A DNA stretch of 64,000 nt from Tubulanus polymorphus (lineage: Eukaryota; Nemertea; Palaeonemertea; Tubulaniformes; Tubulanidae), in the NCBI RefSeq assembly GCF_964204645.1, contig NC_134033.1, positions 14,076,155-14,140,154 on the forward strand, read 5' to 3'. Within the stretch, counting starts at the first letter, position 1. Each line of letters starts with the position of its first letter. Positions 1 through 12,625 of the stretch are shown here, one piece after another. The position numbers and the translations under genes were made by a program. The notes beneath the pieces are model-generated. The model was not told the DNA's origin, searched no databases, and saw only the letters and a program-made list of their open reading frames with translations.

Positions 1-459
1 AGGTTGGGGGGCTCAGGGCCGCCACTCTCAGGCTGTAAGCTGAGGTTGGGGGCTCAGGGCCTGTGCATTTCGTGTGAACCGCCTGAAGTTCGAAGATGAA
101 TTCTTACAGATCTGATCTGGGAAATTTAGGAGAGTAGGGGAGTATTTATTTTTCCTTGCGGGAAATATCAGGGAATTCTGACTTTTTTCTTGAAAATCAG
201 GGAATTCAAACCTTTGCTGTTTCATTCTTGCCAGTGAGGAGTGGCGCAAGGAGCCTCTTGTTAAGGAACAGTTGCCATTGAGGATATCTTATAATTTAAT
301 CAGTGATTTTCAGTGGAAGGTCGGGGAAAATTGGGGTATTTTGGATTCCATGATCCGTAAGAACGTTGGGAAAATATGCGCTGATTGTCAGACATGATTA
401 GCAGCCGGCTGGATGTTACTCTGTAATTAGCTGATTTGTAAGCGATGCATGTTTTACAG
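1..459 (+). other. Intron upstream of the first visible USP9X exon
   Basis: No coding exon is visible. The stretch ends in a splice acceptor (ttttacag, AG at 458-459), so it is read as an intron of the USP9X gene. It starts with two copies of a G-rich motif (aggttggggg...ctcagggcc near 1-20 and 43-62). It also holds a diverged 'cagggaattc'-type interspersed repeat that recurs in later introns. Confidence 0.7.
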
Positions 460-3400
460 GATGTCGTATCGACGTCAGAAACGATGGTGGAACGCGTATA
501 TACTGATCTACGAGAAAATCGACGCCACTTCACACGACGTCAATAATAAACTATCAAAAAGCCTGCAGGATCTCAGTATTGGTGCGTACGAGTATTCGCT
601 TGTCAGGGTGGCCGCTAGCCTGGACATCAGGGAAATTTCTTTTCAAAAAAGTTGAGGAATTTTGCAGCAAAAAAAATTAAGAATCAAGGAAAAGTTAGGA
701 GAATTTGTTTCGGTTGCTAGATTGCAGATAAAATCAAACAGTTTCCATCTATGCCTTAAGTATTTGACTGTGTTAATTGATTGGATTCTTAGCAGATCAA
801 GTCAGGGAAAAGTTGGGGGAAGCAAGTTAAATAAAAGTGGCCGCCCTGTTTGTATGTAGCCGTTATCTATAAAAGTAGTGTCATCTGATGATGTCCGGTT
901 TTTCGATGATTTCAGTCAATAAAGCGGTAAAAATGCCACTGAAAATCGAGCGTTGCGTTCGCAAACAGAACACGCAGTTCATGCACAGCAAAAACCAGTT
1001 CTCGATGGAGTATTTCCAGTTCATACGCAAACTATTGATGTGTAATCAACCCTACCTCACTCCGATGCCGGAAAAACTTGTAAGTACAACTCCTGTACCA
1101 TGGGAAGTTTTAGACAAACGAAACTAATGGCATATTTCAACATTTCACTTTGAAAACTGTGTTTTGGCGTAATTAAATTCAGAGTCCCGAGGCAGAAGAG
1201 TTGGCTATGATCAGTATACAAGTGGCGTCGAAGTTCCTGTTTTCAGTTGGATTTCACACGAAGAAAACTTTACGGTACGAAAGTCCAAACTACAATTCAA
1301 CAACTGACTACAATTTTACGACTACAACACTAGAGCAACTACAATACTATATTACTACAAATATAGCTGCAAAGCAGCGATAATGGGTTTTCCGTAACCT
1401 TAATTACATCGCTACAACTCTAATACTACATACATTACATGTACTATAACTACAACTACAATTCTCCAAATTGTGTATTAATGAATGAATGTTATTTGTA
1501 AATTTAGGGGTCCTGCTAACGAATGGTACGACGCACTGAGTATTCACCTCAGACACAGTAAACTAACGCGCACATGGTTCGCCGAGAAAGTCTTATTCGA
1601 AAATTCACATCGTTTTGCTGAATATTTACTGGAATGTCCGAGCTCCGAGGTGAGAGTCGTCGAAGTAATGATTCAGTCACGTTTTCAGTCAAACTGTGTC
1701 TTTTGAGTTAAATTCATGACTCAATATCCTTCAGGATACAGTTCCTCAGTAGTGAGTTAGAGTTAACTCGGAATAAGTTTCATTTTCAGAGTCCTTTTTC
1801 AGGGAGTTATTATTATTATTATTATTATACATGTTTTAGTGCCCTGTCCAGATTAATGAAACTGCTCCAGAGCACTTACAAATAAAGAAATACGACGTAC
1901 AATAAAATATGATGATAAAAACATTACGATATTGAATTTAAAAACAGTGAACATTCAGTAAGACAATTTCAATTGATGGCAATTTAGAGTCAAATCTCAC
2001 AACCGTGGAACTGGGTCTAGTACGCTTTGGTACGCGTGTTTCCATCTGGTTTAATCTTGTTCCGTTCTTTTACCCCGCCCAGGTACGCAGCGCGTTCGTC
2101 AAAGTGTTGGTATTCTTGGCTCACTTCTCTCTTCAAGACGGCCCGTGCCCGCCGCCGCTGATGCCCGGGCTGTACAGCTCGGAGGAGGTAGCCGACCCCG
2201 GTGCGACGCTCAGCGATCATTTACTCGTAGCGATACTAAATCTACTGAAGAAAGAAGTCTCCGAACACGGCCGACATTTAACGCAGTATTTCCATCTGTT
2301 TCTGATGTACGCTAATTTAGGAATAACCGAGGTATGTTGGTTCAGTTAAGTCTAATCCTGTAAACTCTGCTCAAGTTGGAACTTTTTTGGAATTCATCCA
2401 ACTTGTGAAAATGACTTGAGTTGGATCCTTTAGCACTATGGAAATTTGGGAGTGATATCTGAGTTGGATAGCGCAGTAGACTCGCCTCGAGTCAGATGGA
2501 TCATTCAGACAAAATTTGTCCAACGTTAGAGCAATATCCATGTTTGATAGTAAATATTTCATCTGTAATGTCTGATTATCACTCTTCGTTATTTTCATTT
2601 CAGAAACAACAGCTGTTGAAGTTGGAAGTGCCGGCTACGTTTATGTTGGTCGCGTTGGATGAAGGTCCTGGACCGCCGATCAAATATCAATACCCCGAAT
2701 TCGGTAAACTGTTTGCCGTCGTGTCGCAGCTCGTGCGCTGCTGTGACGTTTCAATCAGATGTCAATCATCCACACCCGTACGTATCGACCAACTAGATTC
2801 ATTTAGATAACCCCAGAGCTGCCAACTCTTCCTGATTTTCAGTATTTTGTTAATATTTTGTTCCTAGAAATACTGATTTGATGCGTTGAGAAATGTGAAA
2901 GATGTTACTGAGGGTCTTACCATTGAATACCGATTAATTCCAACCTTTTCTTTCATATTTCAATGAAATATTTCTGAAAAAAAAAAACAGTTTTTGATAG
3001 CACTTTCAGAGGTTGGCGGCCACAAATCCCTTATGAAATTGTCAAATATAAGGTGGTGGTTAAATCCTTGTAATAAAAATGGCTCCCTCTTTAAATCCCC
3101 TAATGACATCATCAAATTTCATAGAGTGCTGTCATCTCGAGGGAGCGATGAATTTCTATAAGTATTCGGATTTGTATTAGATCAAAAATATTATTTCGTT
3201 GTTGTATATTTCGCTAGGGTCAGAACGCTCTTACGAATCCACACGGAGACCCAAACCTCGGCGAATCGTTGATGCCGATTCCGTCGCCGGTTGCCGAGAT
3301 TCTCTACGGTCGAACGAGCTACGTGAAAAAATTGATCGAAGATTGTAACAATATGGAAGAGACGACGAAACTACTGCGGGTATGTACGAGAGGAATAACC

Positions 3401-5976
3401 GTGAAATTCTGTAGTCTCACTTTCAAATCCGATTCAACTGCATTTTGATGGAACGAGTTGTATTGAATTTTGACACTAGAGTTTAATCTATATTCGACGA
3501 CTCAAGAGGTGAAATTCAAAGACTTCACGGTCATATTCATTGACTGGGTTAGGATTTGATGAATCTAGAATTTGGAATTTAAATTGATTGATTATCGTAA
3601 CCTCAACATAGCATCTAGAATTGAATCTAGTTTTTGGAATCTGTATTGATTAGTATTTTCTCTTTATTTATCTAGTTCTGTAGCTGGGAGAATCCACATT
3701 TCTCGTCGACTGTGTTGTGTGAACTACTCTGGCAGGTGGCGTACTCGTATACGTACGAGCTGCGCCCGTATTTGGATCTGTTGTTGCAGATTTTATTGCT
3801 CGAAGATTCGTGGCAGAACCATCGCATTCACAATGCTCTTAAAGGTTTGTTCTGTGACAAAAATTGTAGATCAACGAATTTGATGTATTCTGGAACCACC
3901 CCCTTCAGTCTGGAATCATCTCCTTCAGCCTAGAACCACTCTCTTCGGCCTGGAACGACCTCCTTCAGCCTGGAGCCATCTTCAGTCTGGAGCCACCCAT
4001 TTCAGCCTGGAACCACCTCCTTCAACTTGGAACCACACCTTCAGATTATCAGCATTTGTCTTGATTTTCATTTTTGTGCTGATGAAATATCTAATGTCTG
4101 GTGTTAGTAGTTGAAAGTCAGAATGTCTCGAAAAGTTTTAAAAAAAAGAAGTGAAATACTAAAAGCTTGTGAAATGCGGACGATCAGGAGATGTTGAATG
4201 AAGTGGGATGGGACCTGCATTACTGTGGGACACTCGTTTGTTAAACGTAGTGTCGGATGTTTTTCAGGGATTCCCGAAGACCGCGACGGTCTCTTCGATA
4301 CGATTCAACGTTCGAAAAATCACTACCAAAAGAGGGCGTATCAGTGCATCAAAATGATGGTGGCGCTGTTCGGGTTGTGTCAGCCGGCCGCGCAGATGTT
4401 ACAAACGAACGGCGATCTGAAACGCAAATGGACGTGGGCCGTCGAGTGGTTACACGATGAACTTGAGCGGGTATGTACATCAAATATACATATAAAAAAC
4501 ATTCCCTGAAAACGAGAATTCATAGGATTACTACCGCGCTTAATTCCCTGTCGGGAACAGTCGTCTGCTGTGTTTATTCCCTAGAATATACATAATTATC
4601 GAGCAGATCCTTACTAACTAGTCACTAACTAGTTGCTATCTAGTGACATTATTTGTAAAATCAAGCGGCTAAAGGGCTACCATTGAAATGCCTTTATTAC
4701 TACAACTACCAGTACTAAAACTGGTCGGATACTTGCCCGTGATCACTAATGATGGCCAACATTTGACCTTGTTTTTTTTTGTACTGATGAATATTGGTTT
4801 TCTATTTGACAGCGTCATTATTCTACGAACGCGCAATACGCGTACAACAACTGGTCTCCGCCGGCCCAATCGAACGAGACATCCAACGGATACTTCATAG
4901 AACGTTCTCACAGCGCTCGTATAACGCTCGCGAAGGCCGTCGATCTCTGCCCCGAAGAGGTACGTCTCGAAATAGCTCTATTTATTCTTCGTATTTTGGC
5001 ATGCTATCGTCGACTCTCCAAATAGGGCACTTGAAATTGTGCACCGATACTAAACCAGGGTGGCTATTGACCTGGAAAACTTAGGAAATCAGAAAAATAT
5101 GGAAAATCAGGGAAAATTCAGAGAATTTGACAAATTTTGCTAAAAAAAAACCTGGATAACTCAGGAATGTGGATATGTTATTGACTAAGTGTTCCTTTCA
5201 ATACATGATTCATATGTGAATGAATTAACATTTACCAAGAAATTCAATGTTTATTTAGTCAATACCCCAGAGGAGCGCTACCTGCATGAAATAAATGATT
5301 TCACTGTTGCTTCTCACAGGAACCGGAAGAAGGTGATATCACTGATGATCAGGAGAGTCCTCAACCAACGGACGAGCAGCCTCCTCCGCAATCACCGCAG
5401 CAACCTCGTCCTAACAATCAGGTCAGTTGAGTTCAAATCTGAGAACATTTTGGTGGACAGATTATAGTCGTACAGATTTCTGGCCGATTTTTCGTTGAGG
5501 GAAGCCACTTTCCTGGAAATCAGGGAGAAGTCGAGGATTTTCCTTTCTTCAAAAAAGGTCAGGGTATAGTCAGGGAGTTAATTTGAGATTGCTAGATCGT
5601 GCGTAACATCAAACAGTTTGTGGTGATGTATTACAAATTTGACTGTTAATTGATAGGATTCTTAACAGATCAAGTCAAGGAAAACAACGTGCATGTCAGG
5701 GAATAGTCGGGGGAAAGACATTTCAAATAAAAATGGCCGCTCTGTCGTATGTTACTGTATGGTATGAACATTTGTTACTGATATTCGTTACATGTCTTAT
5801 AGGTGAACGTACCGACGAGCACAGCGCCACCTAACAATCAGATTACGAACCAGCTGAATCAACAACCGGCTCCGCCGCGTCAACAACAGCTTAAGGACAC
5901 GTCTCCGGAAAATATCGAAGAGGAGGCGCCACCTATACAGAGTACCAGTAATACTCCACCGGTTGAATCGTCATGA
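460..5976 (+). CDS. USP9X: USP9X / fat facets ubiquitin C-terminal hydrolase, C-terminal part (5' exons outside the window)
   Basis: This is a very large deubiquitinase that removes ubiquitin from many substrates. Twelve coding exons join in frame: 460-581, 916-1079, 1183-1274, 1508-1649, 2083-2331, 2604-2777, 3218-3379, 3676-3844, 4268-4470, 4813-4959, 5320-5421 and 5803-5976 (TGA). They total 1900 nt, about 632 residues, and every junction is GT...AG with matching phase. The first exon holds the closing box of the USP fold ([15 protein letters not shown]). The catalytic Cys and His therefore lie upstream. Then come blocks that match human USP9X almost word for word: [74 protein letters not shown] and ERSHSAR. 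The last two exons are a Pro/Gln-rich tail, diverged as usual. A first poly(A) signal AATAAA lies at 6067-6072. Confidence 0.97.
632..850. repeat. Interspersed repeat in a USP9X intron, copy 1
   Basis: The block carries 'atcagggaaa', 'ttgctaga', 'atcaaacagttt', 'gattcttagcagatcaagtcagggaaa' pieces and ends in 'aataaaagtggccgccctg'. The same order of blocks is present at about 5505-5750 in the last intron of the gene, with substitutions and small indels. It is non-coding and looks like a short non-autonomous element. Confidence 0.6.
2357..2512. repeat. Diverged MITE fragment (CAGTAGACT-family) in a USP9X intron
   Basis: The fragment contains 'gtgatatctgagttggatagcgcagtagactcgcctcgagtcagat'-like sequence, cut here into its parts: GTGATATCTGAGTTGGAT followed by CAGTAGACTCGCC. 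These are the same words as the 64-bp tandem array at 41.3-42.7 kb and the MITEs at 52758-52935 and 55409-55558. It is placed between exons 5 and 6 of USP9X. Confidence 0.6.
2812..2965. repeat. Interspersed repeat also present at 48.1-48.3 kb
   Basis: The sequence 'gagctgccaact.ttcctgattttc', then 'cctagaaatac.ga.ttg', 'gatgttactgagggtctta' and 'tttctttcat' occurs here. It recurs in the same order and orientation at about 48079-48285. It lies in an intron and encodes nothing evident. Confidence 0.6.
3890..4045. repeat. Short tandem repeat, about 24 bp, in a USP9X intron
   Basis: Seven or so imperfect units read 'ctggaaccacctccttcagc', with variants such as ctggaatcatctccttcag and ctagaaccactctcttcgg. 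The array sits directly after exon 8. Confidence 0.7.
5505..5755. repeat. Interspersed repeat in the last USP9X intron, copy 2
   Basis: It has the same order of blocks as the repeat at 632-850, including 'gattcttaacagatcaagtcaaggaaa' pieces and a closing 'aataaaaatggccgctctg'. It lies between the last two coding exons. Confidence 0.6.
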
Positions 5977-8900
5977 ATCAAACGTCGGACGCTCGCGGCT
6001 CTTCAATTTTCACTGATGAATGAAAACTTTTTGTTCATCTTAGGAAATTAGTCCGTAAATATGTAAAATAAAAAATGAATTTAGATGAATCTGAAAGTGA
6101 ATTTAGAATATGGACAGTGCATTCACTGGAATCTGTTTGAAGTTCGTTCTATATTTTGGATATCGTTTATGGGTGTTGCTGGAGTACACTAGACGCAAAT
6201 AAGGGGTAAGGGAGAGAGGGACTTGAGTATTTGTAATTAATTTACTAGGGGTCCATACGAGGATGTATATTAATTGAATGGTTTAACACGTGTGTGTTTG
6301 TGTTGTGTGATGCAAGAACGTCGCGATTTTGATGTCTTCAAAACAAGATGTCTTTAAACATCTCTAAACCTTTCAATCAAATTTCATTAAAAAGGGGTTG
6401 TCAGTTGTTGCAATTACCCCTGGTGCCATAGTGACGAGTCTAATTTGACTCCAGATGTGGATTGAATTCGGGACATAATTCATGAATTCCAAACATATTT
6501 ATCAGTAGATCTACTTAAAAACTATGTTCAGCATTCGTAGATTATGTCCAGAATGCGATCTACAAATTTTGAATTTATATTACACTTGGGCCAAACAGAG
6601 TTATACACTGTATGTTTTCTGGGGGGAAAGTTATTATAAAGTTAAGCCCTGCTGTGAGAAATAACCATTTACGAAAAAAAAACTATAAAATTTACACATT
6701 GTAATTTATGATGAGAGATAATTGAACTGATTAATTAATTGATTAATGGTAGTTAAGATAAATGTATGTAATAATAATAATAATAATAATACTATTAGTA
6801 ATAGGAATAGTTGTATTAATTAGATGTGAAATTGATGTCCGTAATGTGTTGATGGTGAAATTATAATATTACCAAAAAAAACCTAGATTTCAAATATTCA
6901 AGGGGATATGGGTAGGGAGGGAGAGGGGTATTGTCTATCGAATATGAATTGCCACATATTTCTCTTCAATGTACATAATATACATATTTGCTTGATACGA
7001 AGAAAAACTGCATGTAAACGAACCGAGAATCTGCTCCGCACCCGCGCCGGCTGTTTCTTTTATATTCCTCTCGATGTAAGTGTAAATTTCGACCGAAAAA
7101 AACCCGCGATCATTTCTGTATTTTTCTTGTAAATATAGATATTGTAAGTGCTTGGATTCACTTGTTTATGTGGCTCGTTCGATGATGCATACACCGCAGC
7201 TATTGCCTAGTCAACGCTTGTCTCGGGGCAGTAGTAGAAAGCGTCCTAAGCTCGTGTAAGCTCGAGTCCAGTTTCACCGCTGTTATGAGTTGCGTACGAG
7301 ATAAATCAGTCGTTCGTCATTCAGATATTAAACTCTAGAGCGCCGAACTGGAAATCAGAACTCGGCTTCCTTCAGCTCTCATGACAGTCGGATAGGACTC
7401 GACACTGAATGATTTGATTAAGATTTCGAGTTTTAAGGTCAAGAGTGGGGAATATTTGTTGCGGTTTTGTTACGAATGCGCGAAGATGAGGGATATTTTT
7501 GGAAGAGGGATGGGGGGAAAACTGTATTATAGTTGAAACCAATATTGTAACGTTAATAATGCAGGCACGTTATCGATGACAGCTTGGACTCGCTCCTCAG
7601 ACGAATCATTTACATAGTTTACATTTTTTCGATCGTCCACACTTCACACGTGTTCGGAACTTCGATCGAAAATGAGGGGGCGTTGAATATTGAAATTGTT
7701 ACATTGTTGAGCATTTGAAACCACTTTCCTAGTGGGCGTGGTGTCCGTGGACCCTTAGTTTTCAGTAATCGTCCATACTTGAACACTTAATAATTGGTGA
7801 ACGTGTAAAGGGGTGGATCCAGGCTGTATATCGATACCTGCTCCAAGTGATATATATTCCATGTGCTATGGTTTGCATTTTTTTGTTGGTTTTGTTTTGT
7901 TTTTTACATCAGAAAAAAAAAACTGAAACAATTTGAAATAGAAATGTTGCAAATTATTTCCGTAGAAAATAGTTAACCACAAATCGGACATCCGAAAAAT
8001 CAAAAGAGAGATGTTCACAACACGCAATCACACGAATTTTCTTTTAAATCAATAATAAAGCGCGGGGTGACGTCACGTGATTATGAGCCCGTAGCGACAT
8101 CTGGTTGTCATGAGATGAATAATTATTTGTTAAAGGTGTATTGAATAGGTATAGTTTCACGATTCGTTGAATCGCGGACGTGTAAACTAGGTATAGACTA
8201 GTCAATGCGCCCATGGTTGAATGAATAGTGCACGCTACGCGCTCCTCGCCTTTCATGTCCAATCCATAACTAGCTTTCACGCACGTTGGCTTTTTGTAAT
8301 ATAGTCATTTTTGTAGCGAACGTCGACTGAGGTACTATTTTCAAAACCTACGAATTCTCCCAGTAAAGAAAGCAGCCCGCCTCACGTACTCGACGTACTG
8401 TGACAGTGTAACGTTGTTACAACGAACTTCAGGGGGACCAGAAAATATGTCGCGTTATAGCCGATTGTTCGTTATAACCAGAATGAAATTATTGAAAATT
8501 GTTCTATTTGGAATGAAATTCTAGGTTTGTGAATCGAGGTACCCGAGGTCTTAGTAACGAGGTTCCACTGTAGTAACGAGGTTCCACTGTAGTGCGATAT
8601 GATACGTATCTTGTCGCATTCAATTTGGCGTCCATTTCGACTCAAGCGATTTAATGACGTCATTTTGGGTAACTGGCGGCAATCTTTTCTGGGAAGATGG
8701 CCATTCAAATCGATGTTTGTATCATATAGAATAGTATATTCGTTGATGGATTGTACATATTTAATACGACTGCATGTAATCGTACCTGTTTAGACTGGGA
8801 TTACCCGCGGTTCCGCTGATCGTGCCGTCGGTTCGAGCGTAGTATGTTCTGTGTGGCAAGTCGTTGTGGCACCCGTTCAACCATGTACTTCGTCAGGAGT

Positions 8901-9990
8901 CCATGGTTGAACTGGTGTCATAGAATCCGATGCCCCCGATGTCAGATGCCCCCCAGCAATAGATTGATGGATTAAGTGGAGAGTCATAATGGGCCGCTGC
9001 TGGCCCTAACCCTTAATCCTGAGATACATGTATATTGTAAGGGGCCCATGAATAAGGGAAGGTATTTCATTCTATGGCACCGGGACGGCTCTGCTAACTG
9101 GTCCGGCCAAACGCCGAATATTCGGGCCGAGTGACACTAGGTCTACGCGTGCCTCCTCGCCCGATACGAAAAAATAGTCGTCGTGTAAATAGCTTTATTT
9201 AGGCGAAAATGTGTATGTATTGAAATCTGCATTATCGATAATAATTATTGATATTAATTATCATTATCATTAGTAGTCGTATTAATTTGAAAGTAGTCAT
9301 TATTGTTGTAATCAAATACTTTTTCTAAATGATTGCCTTGAAATATCGTAGTAGCGAAATATCGTTTTAAGTTCGAATCGACTAGTCGGCACTTCGTATC
9401 GTCTAGCGGCCAGGATATTCTCTTGGCGCCTCCTACCGGCCGATGCGAAAATCATCTCGTCGATATGTGTTTATTTATTATTTACGATATGTTTTTTTTC
9501 TCGTTTTGTACAGTAGTGTTTGAGAGAAGGGAATCGGTAGTTATCGATCCACTTGTAAATTATACCGGCTTTGTCGCGCACAGCGGCGCCACCTTGTGGC
9601 CAGACGTTGAACTTGTCTCGATTACCTCTCTCATCTATTGATTAATTCGAAGATTTCATGCTATCGTTCGGAATTGGATTTACTCGATTCTAGCTTGATA
9701 AATGAGATTTTTACATTCTTTCATCGTCGTTTGGCGCAAACCGTCTGGGAATCCATCGGGTTCGAATCCCAGAAATGTATCATTAAATTAACCTCCCTTG
9801 ATTTCTCTCAAAGCTCAAACTTCTGATATATTTAAGCTCGTATCTATCGACGAAGCGAACGTCTGGTGATCGCGTGAACGCTGTTTAAATGTAATTACTA
9901 TATAAATATGTGAATGTAAAAAAAACAATCTGCGACTCCTTTAAGGGTCATTTTGTGACTTATCTATGAACAGAAATAAAATGTCTATGG
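5977..9990 (+). other. USP9X 3' UTR and downstream sequence, no further gene
   Basis: No ORF with coding character is visible on either strand. Poly(A) signals on the gene's strand include AATAAA at 6067-6072 and at 9975-9980, so the 3' UTR may run from about 100 nt to about 4 kb. An AAT microsatellite lies near 6770-6790, and a MITE at 8404-8594 (own entry). A B-box-like word (ggttcgaatcc) lies near 9759. Confidence 0.55.
8404..8594. mobile_element. pogo/Tigger-like MITE, copy 1
   Basis: The left end reads CAGTGTAACGTTGTTACAACG. The right end, reversed, reads TACAGTGGAACCTCGTTACT and is itself duplicated in tandem. The interior shares 'gaatgaaattctaggtt' with the copy at 57930-58110. CAGTGGAACCTCGTTA-type ends with TA flanks are typical of pogo/Tigger-derived non-autonomous elements (family knowledge). 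No transposase ORF is present. Confidence 0.65.
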
Positions 9991-10149
9991 TATTAAAAAT
10001 TAACTTGACATAAATGAAAAGTATGTTCGTGTTCATTTCTCTTTTCCGTAAATTGGACCCTTTGACCCATCATATTTTGGAAACAATCAGTATCACGTAA
10101 CAGGACCGCGCAACGTTCCCAGGGCCAAGGATCCGTTTGTGCGAAAGAG

Positions 10150-10759
10150 ACCGGCCATTCCGAGCCCGTAGCGTATTAGGCAGGTCGAACGAAATTTAGA
10201 TCGCTTGATTTTATTCATCGAGAAAATATTGATACGTAACACTTACAGCATGCTAAGCAGACAGATGTTTCGTTCATTTAGACCTTCGTTACACCAACGA
10301 TCGACAAGTATACATTTATTACTACATTGATTTGCTGATAGAATATGCAGGTGAAATAACACAGAAAGTTGATGAATAAAACTGCAAATGACAAAAAAAA
10401 ACCAATTTAACGGCGTAATGACTCATCGCAGATTAAAGTAGCTACGAATTGGATTAAAGCCCTTCAAGACTAATCGCCATCTGCACACATACAGTAACAC
10501 TGCACTGCGAAATTTAAAAATCGACCTCGCATTGCTAATTTCCAATGCGCCGTCTATCAACAGCTGGTAACACTACAAGTTGTAGCAGGCGACTTTTGAA
10601 CAATTTGTCGTCTTTAGACAGAACCAACGTTTTCGAATCCAGGAAAGTTAGTACAGCTGAAATATTCCTAGGTCCAGTTCCAGAGACAGATCTTGAAAAT
10701 CACCTTTCAGGTCTTGTCTTGAGACGGGGTTTGTTATCGATGTCCGACGTAATCAACGC
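10150..10759 (-). other. Probable 3' UTR of the Ly6-like gene
   Basis: Sequence just downstream of the stop codon of the minus-strand Ly6-like gene. It contains minus-strand AATAAA signals (TTTATT on the plus strand at 10315-10320 and 10210-10215). No coding sequence was recognised. Confidence 0.5.
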
Positions 10760-12625
10760 TTAGAATAACGAAACGGTGAAAACTATGAAGACAACCATCA
10801 TCAGCATGTTCACATAGGATGGCTTGATCTGTACGGCGTAGTTACAGTGGTTCTTGTTATCGCAGCAGTAATGCGCGGTTACAGCGCTCGTCTGCAGGTT
10901 ACCTGCGATTGTGGTACCGGCGTATGCGTGCGATTTCATCGCGGTCTTAAACGTAGTAATCGCATTATCTCGCAGAGCCGTAACACCCGGGTCAGCGCAT
11001 TTTCGCCCCTTGATGCACATTCGTTTGACGAAGTTGAAACTGTTGCTATTGCCGACCAATTTCTATATTCAAATACAAAATGAAAACCAAACATTGATAG
11101 ATTTTAGATGCGGCATCGACCAATCAGATAGCTTTATGACGTTCCTAGACCAATCACATCGCAGGATGAAGGAGTCTACGTATTTTTAGCGTAGGCCTAG
11201 TCTCGAATGATTTGCTAGTTTATAAAAACTTAAAGTGATCTACGTTATGAGAATCGAATCTATGAACGCGAATCGGGAAAATTATAGTTCAAGATTAGAC
11301 CAGTCCCATAGACTAACCCAGTGTCCCTCAAGTCGAGTTTAAACTCAGAACCCACTGACCTGGGCCCGATTTTATGGACCGTATTACCTTTAATCCGGAG
11401 GCTAACTAAATTGAAAATGAATCAAGGTAGCTTCTCTGGGTTGAGGTAGGCTGATACAGTCTGTAAAACTGGCCCCTGGGACTTATAACCAAACTTGGGG
11501 CCTGTTGTGGTCCCTCGTCACGATCCGATATAACTTACGAATGCTACGCTTTGCGAGGTGCATATTTTGTCAAATATACCCTGATAACGACTAGCCGACA
11601 TGTAGCCTTCAGTTTCTTCATTGGCATCGAAGATCATCGGATATCCTTGGAAGCAGGCTTCGTGACCGAGCGTTGTATGGAGCGCGTTCGCCTTGTCGCT
11701 GGCCTCGCACTCGAATGCGATCAAAACGCCTGTACAATCTACAACGACGATACGAAAAACGAAGTAGACATTTTTTATCTCTAACGATAAGCAAACAAAA
11801 AAAAAACAAGAAAACTAAGTTTATTGACGCCTTGAAAAATAACACAAAAATATATTGCTTGATAGTGTTAACAATGAACCGATGAATAGTGTAATATTAG
11901 GGACCAATAAAGTTATTTTGGATTTGAATATATCGATCATTTAATTAAATTGACCGGCAACCAGTCTAGCCCCGATATATTGATGACGTAGTGCGCATCA
12001 AAGATAGTTATCAAAATTTATCCAAAAGTAAGATGAGTTATGAAATATATATACTGACCAAAATAAACGCCAAAATTCATGATTGTGATTGTTATTTTGA
12101 AACGCCAATATTGATGATGTAGTGCCATAACAAACGGCGTTTGACTTAGAAAATGTGATTTCCTTTATTTTTCGCATTTTCAGGATTGAATATCAGATAT
12201 GATAAATATCAAATGATTAAGGCTAGTTTTCACTTAGAAAATGCGATGTAGAGACGGAATTTATCAGGAAATGAGTTGGAAAATTCCAGACCGCTTTATT
12301 TAGCCAACTCTTCGCCGAACGACTTAGGTAAAGTTTTACTGTACATATATTTGTGTTATAACGAAAGACCCCCCACCTTCCCGATTCTGTTAACATATGC
12401 AATTTGCATTGCATCTTCTAAAAAGATACTGATAATCTCTTTATGACATGTTGTAATTTTATTGTGGAAATAAATTTATTATTATTTATTATTATTAATC
12501 TGATCGGCTTAAAAAAATATTCAAAATAATGGTTTGTAGGTTTACTTACTGACAACAGATATTTCTAAGCCCACCAGCGCGACCAGGGCGGCAACCCGCA
12601 AAACTGACGCTCCTTTCGTAGACAT
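10760..12625 (-). CDS. Ly6/uPAR-like three-finger protein, GPI-anchored
   Basis: Three exons (12625-12550, 11738-11539, 11062-10760) join in frame to 192 residues with consensus splice sites (donors gtaagt; acceptors gtag, atag). Exon 1 encodes a signal peptide: MSTKGASVLRV, then a hydrophobic AALVALVGL core. The exon 1/2 junction gives N-C-T-G, a first cysteine close to the expected cleavage site. The C-terminal exon carries Y-C-C-D-N-K-N-H-C-N, the closing signature of the Ly6/uPAR (LU) fold. It ends in a hydrophobic tail (MLMMVVFIVFTVSLF) with no residues after it, as in GPI-anchored members. Nine cysteines are visible in the mature part; an even number is usual. Members act as cell-surface ligands, receptors or junction proteins; the role here cannot be told. 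Confidence 0.85.
11359..11480. mobile_element. Small MITE in an intron of the Ly6-like gene
   Basis: Imperfect terminal inverted repeats: left CCTGGGCCCGATTTTATGGA; right, reversed, CCCAGGGGCCAGTTTTACAG. The element is about 120 bp and lies in the intron between Ly6 exons 2 and 3. No coding capacity. Confidence 0.5.
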
